DNA from: Prorocentrum cordatum
Taxonomy: Eukaryota > Sar > Dinophyceae > Prorocentrales > Prorocentraceae
DNA: 64,000 nt
Assembly (NCBI GenBank): GCA_963575745.1
Contig: CAUYUJ010016699.1
Span: forward strand, 95,001 to 159,000
Reading direction: 5' to 3'
Part shown: one piece after another, positions 42,691 to 54,097 of the stretch
Numbering within the stretch: position 1 is the stretch's first letter
Layout of the letters: each line of letters opens with the position of its first letter
The notes under the pieces: generated by a model
What the model was told of the DNA's origin: nothing
Seen by the model: only the letters and a program-made list of their open reading frames with translations
Database searches by the model: none
Made by a program: the position numbers and the translations under genes

Positions 42691-43960
42691 GCTTGCCGAA
42701 GCGGTGTGAGGGCCTTGCGGCCCATCTCGGAGTCACCTCGGACTGTCCTCGGGGTGTCTTGGGACTGCCGCTCGCCCGTTTGCGCGCTTGGGTGAACGTT
42801 GAGAAGGCGCCCTGGAGAGCTGGAATTCATGGGTGGCCCTGTTGAGGAGCGTCCAGACGGTGTCCCCAGGCTGTCACGGAGCCGCCTATGGGCAGTTTGG
42901 GAGTCGTCTGGGGCCCTCATGGCGCCTTCCTACAGAGTGAAGATGCTGGTTTGGCTCGTGTTGGGGCCTCGCCTGGCCGTCAGGGTGCCGCCCATGGGCG
43001 GTTTGGGGGCCGTCCCGGGCCCTCGTGGGGCCGCTTTGGGGATTCAGGAAGCGCGTTTGGGTTTAGTTGGAGCGGTGCTCGGAGATTTAACAATGTTTTC
43101 GGACGCCCGGCAGGCCGAAGGAACGAATGGCAGTAAATCTTACAACATCATTGAAACATCAGTGATTTTCGGGTTCGAGCGCTTCTCTGAGATACCTGTC
43201 GGGTCGCCTCAGGGCATCCGACGAAGGCCAAGGCCAAATGGATGCCATTTTGGACCGTCTTGGGCGTGTCTTGGGCCTTCCGCCGGCCGCCTTGGGGTCA
43301 GTTTGGGGCGGTCATGGGGCCGCTTGTGGGCAGTGTAGGAGCCGTCTTGGGCCCCCGTACGGCTTTTCTGGAGTCGGGAAAGGTTTTCGGTGCCTCGCCT
43401 GCGTTCTCGGACGCCTGGCAAGCCGAATGAGGACATAGTCGAAAAGCATACAAAACCACAAACAAATCAAGATTTTCAAGGTTTCGAGCGCCGCTTGTAA
43501 GTGACATTCGAAGCGCGTTCGAGCATCCAGCGAGGGCCTGGACCGCATGATGCCATCTTGGACCGTTTGTGGTGTCTCTAAGGCCTTGCGCCAGCCGTCG
43601 TGGGGTTAATTTTGGGCGGTTATGGGGACTCTTGTGGGCAGTTTGGGGACCGCTTCGGGCGCTCATGGGGCTCATTTCGGCGCCGTCTAGGAGCGGTTGT
43701 CAGTGCGTTTCCAACGTTCTCGCACGCGTGGAAGGCTGAATTATCATGTATCCGAAAATCATACAAGAACCAATGAAACATCGATGTTTTTGGGTTTCGA
43801 ACGCCTCTTTGGGGTGACATTGGGGTGATATTCGGGCATCCGGCGGGGGTCAAGGCTAGCTGGATGCCATCCTGGACAGTCTTGGGTGGCTCTTGGGCCT
43901 TTCGCCGATCGATTTGGGACTGCCACCCGCCTGCGTGCACGCCTTTGCAAAGATTTCCGG
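42691..43960 (-). repeat. decamer block 6 with ~320-bp higher-order period
   Basis: Degenerate CTTGGGG/GTCTTGGGC units. AT-rich spacers at about 43085-43170, 43430-43480 and 43735-43800 each run GAA...ACAAAACC or AACATC..., then GATTTT or GATGTTTTTGG, then GGTTTCGA(A/G)CGCC. Distance between spacers is roughly 320-340 bp. Long frames on both strands are repeat by-products. Confidence 0.8.
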
Positions 43961-44127
43961 CCTCCCCCCGTGCCACGGATCCGGGGGGTCCCGTTTCGGG
44001 GGGGTGGTTTTCGCCCCCCCCCGGTTTTAAAAAAATATAAAAGGAATAGATGTATGGTTCCCTATGTGTGTGGGACCCTACGTGAGGAACCCTACGCGTG
44101 GATATGTGTGGAACCCAATGCGCGCGC

Positions 44128-44168
<41 letters not shown>

Positions 44169-44187
44169 TGTGTGTGTGTGTGTGTGA
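44128..44187 (+). repeat. GT microsatellite
   Basis: GT run with one GAAT interruption, preceded by short CGCGCGCG. Confidence 0.97.
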
Positions 44188-44925
44188 AGCCATGCCAAGT
44201 GCGCAGAGCCAAATGGAACTGGAGTAACAATAACGTGTGAGAATCGGGCCCGCCGCCTACCAGCAACGGCTCGAACCCCACGGCGGCGACGGCCGGAACC
44301 CAGCTCACCAGGACGGCCCTTAAAGCATCAGTGAGAACCCTTGGTGCAGGTACTGCATGCAGAACTGTTGAATATCATTTTGAAACCTGCCCCCCTCCCT
44401 CCCCCCCCTCCCTGTGGCAGTAGGGAAACGGGGTCCTCTTGAGAACTGTCAGAGGACGCGGGGGCTTTCTCTGGGACTGATTTTTCATCCTCAGGGATGG
44501 CCCTGGGAGCCTACATGACTGCGGAATAACTAATCCGATCCCTCTCCTTCAGGACCCCTGTGTTTCGCGCTGATCCCATGGAAGCTGCCGCCTTTCCCTC
44601 GCCCTCGAACCCTTGCCTCGCCCTCCCCGTTAAGACAGGGAAGGGCTGGCCCAGGACACCCTTTGTGCCTTCCCCTTTGCCACTCCCTCCCTCTCGGGAA
44701 GCACGTGGGCTGGTCCTTCGGGCTCACCTGCCCCTGCAGTCTCGCCCGCCCCGCCCGGCTGAGCCCCGCACGAGGCGGCGATGGCGAGGAAACGGAGGGG
44801 CAACTGCAGTTCTGGATCGAGGCCAGCTGCATCCGCCTCCCCCGCCGCAGCCTGGCGCTGACACTGGCGCGGGGACACAAGGAGGAGGGGGAGGAGGGAA
44901 GAGGGAAGAGGGAGGAGTGAGGAGG
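44188..44925. other. non-coding stretch
   Basis: No supported gene. Overlapping frames on both strands at 44530-44900 are GC-driven. Confidence 0.4.
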
Positions 44926-44975
44926 ATGGATGGATGGATGGATGGATGGATGGATGGATGGATGGATGGATGGGT
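44926..44975 (+). repeat. GGAT array
   Basis: About 12 GGAT units ending 45 bp before the left 114-bp direct repeat. Confidence 0.97.
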
Positions 44976-45019
44976 GGAGGAATGGATGGACGAAAAACTA
45001 GAATTACGGAACATGGAAC

Positions 45020-45133
45020 CTGTACGAGAGAAAGCATGGCGGCAAGAAGATAATGATTGCAGTGCTCATACTGTCCGTGCAATATACAAGTATGCGCCAG
45101 CGCTTGGGCCAAACGGCGGCGGGCCCTCCTATT
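45020..45133. repeat. 114-bp direct repeat, left copy
   Basis: Aligns without gaps to 58030-58143, 94 of 114 identical by my count. The first 26 bases, CTGTACGAGAGAAAGCATGG onward, are identical. The pair brackets the copia-like element in direct orientation at 13.0 kb spacing, as LTR fragments would. On the minus strand both copies read LHG(Q/E)Y..CN..L(L/I)AAMLSLVQ. Similarity does not extend beyond the 114 bp. Confidence 0.85.
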
Positions 45134-45486
45134 TGAGTCGGGATTGCGCGGGCGCGAACAGCTCTGGCGGAGAAGAGAGACGAAAGAAGCATGAATTCAG
45201 GACTGTCCACCCCCAGAAAATTATTCTAGACTCAGCAGGGAGGCCCCGTCGCTGTGTGACCTGGGTGCGTGCGGCGCGGCGGGACGTGGGCTCGCCCTCT
45301 TTAGCGGGCAGCTCGCTCGTGCTCTTAGGAACGGTACTGGAGGAGCCCGCGCGTGTGACTGATGGTGGTGTGACTTCTTCCAGGCCGCATCTGTGTATGG
45401 TGGTGACCTCGGGCCGCAGACGTGATCCCCGAAAGCCTGTCCTGAGACTTAGGCGAAGTGATGGCCCCGGAGTCACGTGAATGGCG
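45134..45486. other. non-coding stretch
   Basis: If the 114-bp repeat belongs to an LTR this would be inside the element's 3' side; no LTR-like signal is visible. Confidence 0.35.
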
Positions 45487-45645
45487 AAGTGGAGGTGTGT
45501 AGACGCTTTGATAAACCTCGATGTGTGGAGGTGATGTGTGGAGATAAACCTCGAGGTGTGGAGGTGATGTGTGGAGGTGATGTGGAGACACACCTCGAAG
45601 TGGAGGTGTGTGGAGGTGATGTGTGGAGATAAACCTCGAAGGATG
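45487..45645 (+). repeat. minisatellite of GGAGGTGATGTGTGGAGATAAACCTCGA-type units
   Basis: Irregular units built from GTGTGGAGGTGATG and GATAAACCTCGA blocks, about 4 repeats. Confidence 0.85.
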
Positions 45646-45757
45646 TGCGCAATTGTTGGCACGATGGCCTCGAGGCTCATCGCACTCGCGAGCTGCGGGG
45701 GCCGCTCCGTCCGCGACCGCAGGGCCACCTCCTCGCTGGGCGTACCGGGGGGCCTCC

Positions 45758-45850
45758 GCCTCCTCCTCCTCCTCCTCCTCCTCCTCCTCCTCCTCCTCCT
45801 CCTCCTCCTCCCCCTCCTCCTCCTCCTCCCCCTCCTCCTCCCCCTTCCCC
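45758..45850 (+). repeat. CTC array
   Basis: CTC/CCCCTC units; poly-Glu/Gly/Pro frames are artefacts. Confidence 0.98.
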
Positions 45851-46252
45851 CCCCAATCCCGCCCGCTCTGGCCGCGACTGGACAAGTGCCCTCCCGTCCG
45901 CGGCCCCAGAGGTCTCGGCCCTGCCCGTGGGCAGCTCTCCGCCCGGGCTCGCGCCGTGGATGGGGCCTGGCTCGCCGGCGGCAGCCGCGCGGAGGGCCGC
46001 GCTGGCGCGCTGGCGCTTGACCTTCTCCCCTGCCCTGCGTATCTGTTCTTCATGGGCAGGTCGGCGTCGGTCTCTTGTGCGGGCTCGCTCTTGCCCCTGT
46101 CCGCTCTTGCCGTTGCCAGATGCCACGGCGGCGTCCCGCGAGAGCCGATGGGCGCCATGGCGCGCGTCCTCGTCCAAAATGGTCGCGGTGCCGAAGGGCA
46201 GGGTAGTGTCGGCCTCCGGCCCGGGCCGCAAGCAGCGCTGTCCTCGTCGTGC

Positions 46253-47429
46253 TCAGTCTCGCGAGAAGGAGACCAGAGGGCTAACCTCTGGTGAGGGGTG
46301 CCGACGAGGAGGAGTGCGCGGCACGCGCTCGCCCTCTAGTGATGGGGGTCGCGATGGCCGCCGCGCCAGCGGCGCTGGCCTGTCGCGGCCGAGCGGCCTG
46401 CTCTTGGAAGAAGGCGCGCCCAGCTCCGACTCGTCGCGGGCCGGGAAGGGGTCTTGGCCAAACGCTGGCAACGAGCCGAAGTAGGTGAACGGCCAATGGC
46501 GGCGGCGCTCGGCCCTCACATGGGCGGTCCACGAGGCCCGCAATTTTGCAGCTTGGCCGTGTGCATGACCAGGCCAATGCTGAGCGGAGTGTTGGCGCGC
46601 TGCGGCCGTGCGTCGTTCGACTGGCCCATGACCCCGCGAACCTCGAACGTGAATCCGACGCGCAACTCTGGCTACAGTACGTGCGTGGAGTAGAGACTCC
46701 GGCGGGGCAGCGCCTCGGGGGCTGGGCTGGCGACGTGCCACTGCCGTATGAACTCCGCCACTTCGGTGTTGCTCTTGCTGAGCGAAGCGGACTGATAACC
46801 TTCTGCGAGTGCCGAGGCTGGCGCGTCGGGAGGCGGTGGAGCGCTCGGAAGACTCGGCGCGGATGCTTTGCTGGTGGGCAGCAACCGCGCGCGGGGCCGA
46901 GGAAGCAGATGGGCCCGAACGTGGCCTCGAGAGGCAGACGGGATTGAGGCGGTGCGCCCTGTCTCATTGACCTGCTGACCTGACAATTGACGCGCGTGCT
47001 CCTGGCCTGGTTGAGGCAGCGTCGGGGGCATGCCGGGAGAAAGGACCATGACAAGTTGCGCCCTCGGGTTGCCGCACCTCGACCATGTGCCTGGAGAAGG
47101 CGTCGGAGATTGAGCGCGTGGTTTGGCTCGACCTGTGGACGTCGCGAGTGCCACGTCGTCTGATGACGCCACTTCCTCCGTGGGTGGCAGTGGCGCCAAG
47201 GGCGCGGTCCGCGAGCGACGAGACGGTGGCGGTCCAGGAGGCTTCGACGGCTTGTTTCGCGGCGTGCTGGCATGTGGGCGCGCGGCAGCAGGTGACCGCC
47301 AGCGCGCGTCGACGTGCGTCGGGGACCCGTGCGCGGGCCCGGCGGCGCGCGAATCGCAGCCTGCGGCTCAGCGCGCTCCGGCAGGGCGGTGTGCGAGCCT
47401 GCTGCTGAGAAAAATGGCAGCGAAATCAT
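46253..47429 (-). pseudogene. minus-strand open frames downstream of the copia pol end
   Basis: Three overlapping minus frames (46281-47429, 382 codons; 46672-47199; 46253-46741). The frame 47199-46672 contains EVAEFIRQWHVASPAPEALP, which resembles a short helical motif I associate with many dinoflagellate proteins; this is weak. Composition is otherwise Pro/Arg/Ala-rich. It lies between the pol end and the left 114-bp repeat, so it could be an extra element gene, an element 3' region, or an older host fragment. Confidence 0.25.
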
Positions 47430-47581
47430 AACGTTCGTCCCTGATTCTCCTTGCTACGTCCTTGCCCCGCACGTCCGTGCGCGTGCGCGCCCGCGTGCAT
47501 GCCACGGCGTGAGCTGAACATTGCGATGGCAAGACTCCTGGCAAAATGCTCTGCCCGAGCTTCCGTGCTGCAACATATCTC

Positions 47582-48361
47582 TCAACCGCCGTGCGCACTG
47601 TAACAGGCCTTCGACTGATGGTCTCGAGGAGCTTTCGAGGAGAATGGGGCGCAGAGCAATCCGCAGACGCATCTTGACAATCGTGAGTTGTCGTAGGTCG
47701 GCTGGCGCTCAAGGCCTGATAGTACAGTGAGCTTGCCAGCCGACGCGAAAATGGCTGTGTGCGGCGTGTGTGACCGCTGTCGAGAGCCGCCGGCCACGTC
47801 GTGGAAGGCAGATCTATCGATGCTGCCTTTGGTCAGTCCATCCGCGATCATATCTCGTGTGTCTTCCCAACTCAGGACCCGTAGTTGGCCCGAGCTCAGG
47901 AGGTCGCGGAGCCAGAGCACGCGTGGCAGTAGTGGGGTCCCTCGAGCACATCGTGGAGCGTTGTGGCCAGAGCGAAGCCATGGTCTGAAGGGCTGGTCGT
48001 GGCCATCAACTCATTTGGAGAAGTGCTTCGTGCCGCCTTTTTGAACGCCCCGCGCTGCCAGTCTAGTAGGGGGCGCGCTTGTTTGCTAACAAACGTTCGT
48101 TTAGTGTCCGCGTCGCTGGCGCCCGTGCGCAGGGTGGTGGCTCCTCGCAGGGCCCGTCTCGCGTCGGCGCCTCCTTTTGTTCTTCTTAAAAAGCTGCGTC
48201 GCTGTGTATTTCGAGTTGTGTGCGCAACGCATGGGTGGATAGCGGATCCGTAAAGGCTTGGCTTGCGCCCTGCTCGCAAGCGTGCTGAGCTTCCGTATGT
48301 GACCGCGCGTTGGCGCCGCTGCGCGGCGCTGAAGTGCGACCGCGTAGACGTGCGTATCCAC
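47582..48361 (-). pseudogene. copia RNase H and end of pol
   Basis: Three frames in succession. 48361 on: THVYAVALQRR, the connection region between RT and RNase H. 48150-47910: ATTLRTGASDADTKRTFVSK and LDWQRGAFKKAARSTSPNEL. 47920 on: LWLRDLLSSGQLRVLSWEDT followed by RDMIADGLTKGSIDRSAFH. The RDM-AD-LTKG motif is the strongly conserved end of copia-type RNase H, with the Asp of ADGLTKG retained. RNase H degrades the RNA strand of the RNA/DNA hybrid during reverse transcription. Two frameshifts separate the pieces. Confidence 0.85.
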
Positions 48362-48387
48362 TCGTATGATGAGTGTGAAAGCTCATG

Positions 48388-49042
48388 CTATAAGCGTGCT
48401 GAGATGCACCTTGGCCAGGTTCTCTGAGGCGAGCTCGGAATTGGACTTGCCAAATAGCTGAACGCTTCCGATTGGTCCATCTCATCCTGCGGTGATCTTG
48501 CTACCTTCATTTCGCAAACATGTTTGGTGGCCAGTAGGAGGAGCTCGCCATTCTTATGCTTGGCGATGAACTTATTACTGTATATTGTGGGGATGGCTCG
48601 GTACATGTGATTGATGATCTAGGTGAGTTGGACGGACCAGCATCTCGAAGCATGTTTGCACCTGGTGCCTGGTTTCTCCAAGTGGAAAACTTCCAGTGCC
48701 GGGCCGAACTCTTCGTGCCCCTCCAGGACTGCGACGGCTTCAGGGGAGAACTCAACATTGACGTTGCGCTCCTCCTCACCAGTTGTATCCGCAATTTCCT
48801 GGTGGCTGACGCCTTTCTGGAAAACTTTCCTGACGTCCCATGCATCGATCGCCCGCCCTCGGCAGGCAGCCTCGGAAACATTTGCGCGCTGGAAGAGTCT
48901 TGGTGCGGTGCCTGCGTACTTGGCGATGAGATCGGCGTCGGCGTCCTTGAAGCCTCGAAGGGTCACCCTCATGCGGATGATCCGAACATCCTGAGATGGG
49001 TCTGCTCTGCTTCGTGTCTTCCACTTGCCAGGCCCCGTGCAA
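48388..49042 (-). pseudogene. copia reverse transcriptase, inactivated
   Basis: From 48972: MRVTLRGFKDADADLIAKYA, then WDVRKVFQKGV, which keeps the first catalytic Asp of the palm, then a helical stretch with TGEEERNVNVEFSPEA and HLEKPGTRCKHASRC. A TAG at 48619-48621 interrupts the frame, which resumes in the same frame (NHMYRAIPTIYSNKF, then ELLLLATKHVCEMKVARSP). In related elements this site reads TKHVDDLK; here the two catalytic Asp are Cys and Glu (HVCEMK), so polymerase activity is lost independently of the stop. Reverse transcriptase copies element RNA into cDNA in virus-like particles. Confidence 0.88.
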
Positions 49043-49190
49043 TCATGGGCGTTGCGCGCCTAGCGGCGCGGGCGCCGTGGCATGCAGTTGTGATGCATCC
49101 ATGCTTGCAGTTCTTCAAGCAAAGCGGTGGAGACGGCTGCGGCGTGCTCTCGAAACTTTACAAGGGTGAGTAGGTCATTGTCACGTCCGA

Positions 49191-50067
49191 CTACTGCCTT
49201 CTTGGATCCTGACGCCTAAGACCCGGGGGCGTGCGCGGTGTCCCTGGAACAGCATGATCTAGCGTAAGGTTGTGCAGCTCGTCTGGGGCAAATATGTCGA
49301 CGTGGGCGTTTCCAGTCTCGTCGACGTCCACGGCCTCCGCGGTGGCGAGAAGCGCGGCGACGGCGGCGATGCTGGCACGCCTCTGCGGAAAGGACTTGCG
49401 GCAGAGGATCAGGCGGAGAGGGCGAGTCTCTGCCTCGGAGTTATCATCGGAAGCGACCGACTCTGTGACCAGCGCGTCCGTCTTGACTGACCGTTGGTCG
49501 CGCGGCAGGGAGGTCCACCGCGTGGCGTCGATGAGGTGGTCGCTCAAGGAGTCTCCGTGGGGCCCCTCCTCCATGGTGGACCGCCTCCCGTCGTCATGTG
49601 TGCAATAATCGGGGTGTGTGCCGGCTTCCGAAAGATCGGTGCTCCCCCCCCTGGCGCTTGCCACTTGGGGCTCATCTTCCACGAGATCTCCGAAGCAGCG
49701 TCCGGCTACCTCTCCAAGTATGAACAAGAGATAAGCACATTTCGCTGTGGCCGGAGCCGAGGGGCTCGACAAGGCTTAGTCAGCAAGAATCGAAGCTCCA
49801 CCAAATCTCCACTTCGCGATGGCCCGGTCGACACCGTGCCAGGAGTGATCCGTCTCAACTTTCTTCAGTCACGATGCACTCAAGGCCGCGGCCGACTTGC
49901 ATGGTCGCGACACTGTTGAGGTTGAAGACGTTTCTGGCAAAATGCTCAAAGCTCGAAGCCAGAGAGCACTTGATGGTAGTGATGGTGGTGACCGTGCCTG
50001 TGTGGGCAAAGCCACAAAGTTGGAAGTTCTTCGCCGATAGGCCCATGATGTACTGTTCAACCGTCAT
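49191..50067 (-). pseudogene. copia polyprotein segment between integrase and reverse transcriptase
   Basis: Frame 50067-49855 has WMTVEQYIMGLSAKNFQLCG close after its N-terminus, and frame 49772-49191 has a 190-codon acidic/Ser-rich linker (SEAETRPLRLILCRKSFPQ; AIAAVAALLATAEAVDVDE-like). This interval corresponds in position to the variable linker between the integrase C-terminus and RT. No enzymatic motif expected. Confidence 0.55.
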
Positions 50068-50644
50068 CCATGTCTGACCGTGGGGCGTAGTAGGTTGACG
50101 CGTAACTCAAATTATCAGCCCGCCAAAATCCAAGGATCGTCGTGCACCTCCGAAGCGGCAGATCTGTTCGGCACCTCGGTAATTGGTGGTCATGGTTCAT
50201 TGTTGGGCACTCATCTTGACGACTGCGGCTGGACCACTCAGCCCGCTCACATTCTTCGTGAATGAGGCTCGGTAGAAGTCGACCAGCTCGCTTGGCTTGT
50301 AGTCCAGGGTCTGCCTTGCGGCTGTGGTGTTGGTCTTCGAGGCCTGGTTTAAACGGGAGATAGCCGCGGCGTCTACGATCAGTTACAGGGCGATCGATCT
50401 CTCTTAGTCGGTGGGAGCTGCGAGCTACACCTGCTGTGTCATCTGGGAGTGCCGACATGTCCGGCAGCGCCCGCGGCTGTCGTCCAAACCGTGCGCTGGA
50501 TGTTGTGACGCCTCCGTAGGATATTAAGATATTGCCTGCGAGCGCTGCACAAGACAGTGGGTCGGGAGTGCTGACTCCTAGTCCTTCGCGCCGAGATACT
50601 TTTTCAATCCAGTGTCCAGTGCATGGCGCGTCGTAAGATTGCAC
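50057..50644 (-). pseudogene. copia integrase, C-terminal part
   Basis: Contains LSCAALAGNILISYGGVTTS and ARFGRQPRALPDMSALPDD, matching the region after the catalytic core in dinoflagellate copia-like integrases (a host-tropism-like GR-P block, where retroelements usually have a YG+xPxxP motif). It is in a different frame from the core upstream. Integrase inserts element cDNA into the genome. Confidence 0.75.
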
Positions 50645-50770
50645 CGCGTCGTTCGATCGTTTGGGCGTGCTGATCAGGGGTTCGCACTCGGACTGTTATG
50701 CCGTGCCGATCAAAAAACGGCCTAACTGCGGCGCCAAGTATGCCGCGTTCGTCACTCAAGACGACGATCT

Positions 50771-51907
50771 TCAACGGCCCGAAGATCGAGATCCAACGCG
50801 CCAGGATGGCAGAGCGCAGGCGCTCAGAGGATCAGTGTCCAACATCACTGGAATCACCCTCGAAAAATCTTGCTGCATGCCATCGGCGGCTCCGTCGATC
50901 ATGTGCAAAACCGGACATTGGCGATCGAAGAGGATGTTCCCTTCTACTTTCTGACCGGGAGCCGTGGCCAGCTCGACCGAGGGCTTGGTTTGTGACGCCA
51001 TGCTGGCCCAGGCCCGGCACTCGCGGCGTGTGTCAAACACGCCAACGATTACTTGGATGACGCTACCCGGGCACCGGACTGCAATGATAATCTTGTCCAT
51101 CTGAGTCCGTGTTGCATGCCGCCAGCGTATGTGTATTTCGCGCATATGGCGTCGTATCTGCGATGCATCGCCAGTTCGCAGCATGCGCAAACTCTGACTG
51201 ACGTCGAAGCTTGTCCAATTTTCTGGTGCATGACTCGTCGCAGCGTCCACAATCCGAGGTTGTGGTCGAGGTGCTTTGGGAGCTCGGGGCGCTGATGGGT
51301 CAGGCGGTGGTGGTGGCTCGCCGTCATCGTAGAGGTCGTCGCGCATTGGCGCTGGTGGTGTAGGGTCGTCGATGGGGCCCCGATCAGGCGGCGGCCCATC
51401 GGTGTTAGGACTCACTTCTGATCCAGATTCCTGCCGCGGGATCTTGAGACAGCTGCACTCGGGCCTCGCGGGGAAAAGACCCGCGTTGGCCAGTGCGGTG
51501 TTCTTAGGCAACCCTGTATGGTTCGTCAAACCAGCGCAATATCCTGGCCGCCTGGTATGGTCAGGTTCCACTCTATCTCCTGGCGGGTCGCGTGTGCATC
51601 CTGGACAAGGAGTATGATGACTCGACTCCAGGCGGGGTGGCTCGCTTCCCTGGAATCTTAGTGCGGCGTGGGTCCAGGCTGTTGCGGTTCCCGCGGCAGG
51701 CGAGACATTCTGGGTATCGTTTAACATTTGGTGTGTTAGCTGCCTGCTTGGAAGCTGGTGTAAGGGGGGATGTCGGCGTGCCCGAGGCGCGCGATTGAGC
51801 TCCAAACGCATTCGGTCGGGCTCGCGACTTTCCTGCGGGTGCTGGCATGGCGGCTGGTGCTTGTGGTGCCTCGGCTTCTTCCAGGCGTTCAAGTTCCTGG
51901 AGGGCAT
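50771..51907 (-). pseudogene. copia pre-integrase zinc region and integrase core
   Basis: A 378-codon frame. The N-terminal 200 residues are Pro-rich linker (DDLYDDGEPPPPPDPSAP). The pre-integrase region follows: NWTSFDVSQSLRMLRTGD and IHIRWRHATRTQM give the two His. The Cys half reads FDTRRECRAW where I expect a pattern of three closely spaced Cys, so two zinc ligands appear lost. The core keeps the first acidic residue (EGNILFDRQCPVLHMIDGA). The rest of the DDE core is interrupted by the frame end at 50771. Confidence 0.82.
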
Positions 51908-52420
51908 CTGGGCTGATTTGGGCTCCTGTGGCCGGGTAGAGCTCGGCCATCAGAGCGAGGGAGCTCTCCGCCGCGGCTTTGAGAGTAACGATGCCTTGTG
52001 CCACGCGCTCAGCCAAGCGCCGTGGCCAGACCTGTAGTGTCTTGGTGTGTTGACTGTGACGCCGGTCCACGTCGTTGTCGTGATTGCCGCTGCACCTCAA
52101 ATTTCTAGAAATGGCACCACCAGGTGTGGTGAGTTGGCGATCGCCACAGACGGCTTCTTGGCTGGGAGGCCACGTGGACCCTTGGCTCCCAAGCAGCACT
52201 GGTCGAACACAACCGATTCCACATGTGGGTGGGTAGCTGCATGCTCCCGCGGCGGTGCTGTGCTGGGCCATGTTGGGGTCGGTTGTTTGACACAGAAATA
52301 TCGTCCCTTGTGTGGTCGCGCAACTTGTCCGCGGGAGGATCTGTGCAGCGCATCTTCCTCATGGTGTGTCAGCCAGGGAGTCATGGTTGATGCGGTCGTT
52401 GAGACTACTAGGCGGCCCAA
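51573..52420 (-). pseudogene. copia polyprotein segment upstream of integrase
   Basis: Frame 52420-52097 has SVVFDQCCLGAKGPRGLPAK then KPSVAIANSPHLV, a block (DQC-x-G...KKP...N) I associate with dinoflagellate copia-like polyproteins. Frame 52271-51573 continues with KTLQVWPRRLAERVAQGIVT. Role unknown to me. Confidence 0.55.
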
Positions 52421-52447
52421 TACTGCGGCAACTCGGTGCCACTACCA

Positions 52448-54096
52448 CTACCAGGACATTATTGGACTTGAGGTGCTGTGCGACGTGCTATTGGACGGTG
52501 GTATCGCCCACGTCGCAGTCATTGACCAGGTCGAGGTTGTCGCCAATTTCGATTTGTCGTCGACTGGCGATCTGTGAGATGCTGGCTTCGCTGCCGCATA
52601 GCTTACACATGTCCGTGCCGGGTCCTCAGGTGGGCATCGCAGCCAGGGCGCGCGCGACGTCCGTGGCTTGAAAAGTGGGCGCTGGAAACGCGGCGCGCCG
52701 ACCAGCGATGGTCTCTGCTGCGTGTGATTCCGCCGGGTGCTCGCCGACTGGGAGCTCCCTGGCGCGTTCACTTTTTGTGTCCTTGAGCAGCCGTTTGAGC
52801 CGCTCCTCCGCGCCGAAAGGTCGTCGCCGATGTCACCGACGCACATCTTCTACTTTCTTGTGGCGTTTGACTGGCGCATGGCCTTGTTTCTTGCGTGCCT
52901 TCGCCCGTTCTGCCTCTTCAATGGGGATGGCGAAAGACGAGGGCACCTTAACGAGGGAGGTGGTTCTGCCTGTCCGCTCGCGCGGCAAAGCCTCATGTGT
53001 AATGGGTCGCCATCTCCAGCTCGCGGTGTTGACGACGAAGCTGCGTGGCTCATGTTGAGGGTCGATGTAATTTGTCCTGTCTATCTGCCAGTGCGGCAAG
53101 AGAGACCGGGCAAGAGGACTTGGCCAGCGCGAGAAGGGACGTCCAGAGCAACGTGTGGACACGTGTCGCGGTGCTCTTGCTGAAGCACGAGATCATGTAA
53201 TCTTCCTTCGTAGCGGTGTCGATGACCTCATCTGCATCATCCAGGTCAAATCCAACTTCGCGTACTTTAGTTGACTGTGTCGTCTTGTGAGTTTGGTTGT
53301 TCTGATGTATCCTATGCTTGGGCGCCTGATTTTGTTGCGCCCTTTGTATCTGTGTCCCATTTGAATCTGGATTGTTGGGCTGGCTAAGCGGGGTTGAGAG
53401 TGCTGGGTGCTTGGCGGAGCTGCCGGAGCCCCCTCGCCAAGCAAAGCAGCTGGTGTGTTCGTGGGTCCGGCAATCTGTGACTCTGCCTTAGGAGAAGACG
53501 CCGCTCGGGCCGCGCCGACGTGCGTGCCTGGGAAAAGCGCGGGGCCCTTCTCAGGGGGGGGCGCTCCGTGGTCCCGCCCGGGTGCGCCAAGTCTTTGGGG
53601 CATGTGCGCAGCAAGGTGATCCCTTGTTCTATCGTCGTGACGATGTGAAATGCCGTCTTGGCGGGTGACTTGTTGTCATGTTCTGGTGTAAGTCCAAGTC
53701 GGCAGAGCCTGATGATGATCAGTATCACGCCAACTGCTGGGTTCGTAACCAGATTTATCTTGCGATCTAGATAGGTTGCCAAGTCCATTGCAGCGCATAT
53801 TATGTTGTGTCTCCGACGCGCCAATAATGATCGATGGTGTGAATCTCGGGCACGCTTGTAAACAGTCCCGTATTGAATGTGGCTGGTTGGCATCATAATC
53901 CAAACCAATTGGTATTCCCGCCGGGCGACACCGCTGGGATAGATTAGGCTGGTAGGATGGGGTATTCGCATTTGCCACCCCAGCTGCTCGAGAGCTCCTT
54001 CGCCTGAGGGCACGAGCTCTATCGCTAGAGCGCGCTTGGGGCGTGACGTTGGTTCGCTGGCTAGGAGGGCCGAGGCGCTCCTTGAAGGGGCCTCTA
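52448..54096 (-). pseudogene. copia polyprotein, poorly preserved central segment
   Basis: Between the protease and the DQC block the minus strand is open only in short pieces (54013-53384, 53162-52833, 52846-52448) without motifs I can place. By position it should be polyprotein sequence; it may have been disrupted by indels. Confidence 0.4.
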
Positions 54097-54097
54097 C

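Noticed and set aside
44240-44310. Possible tRNA B-box like sequence (GGGTTCGAGCC on the minus strand)
   Set aside because: No cloverleaf, acceptor stem or A box at the proper distance.
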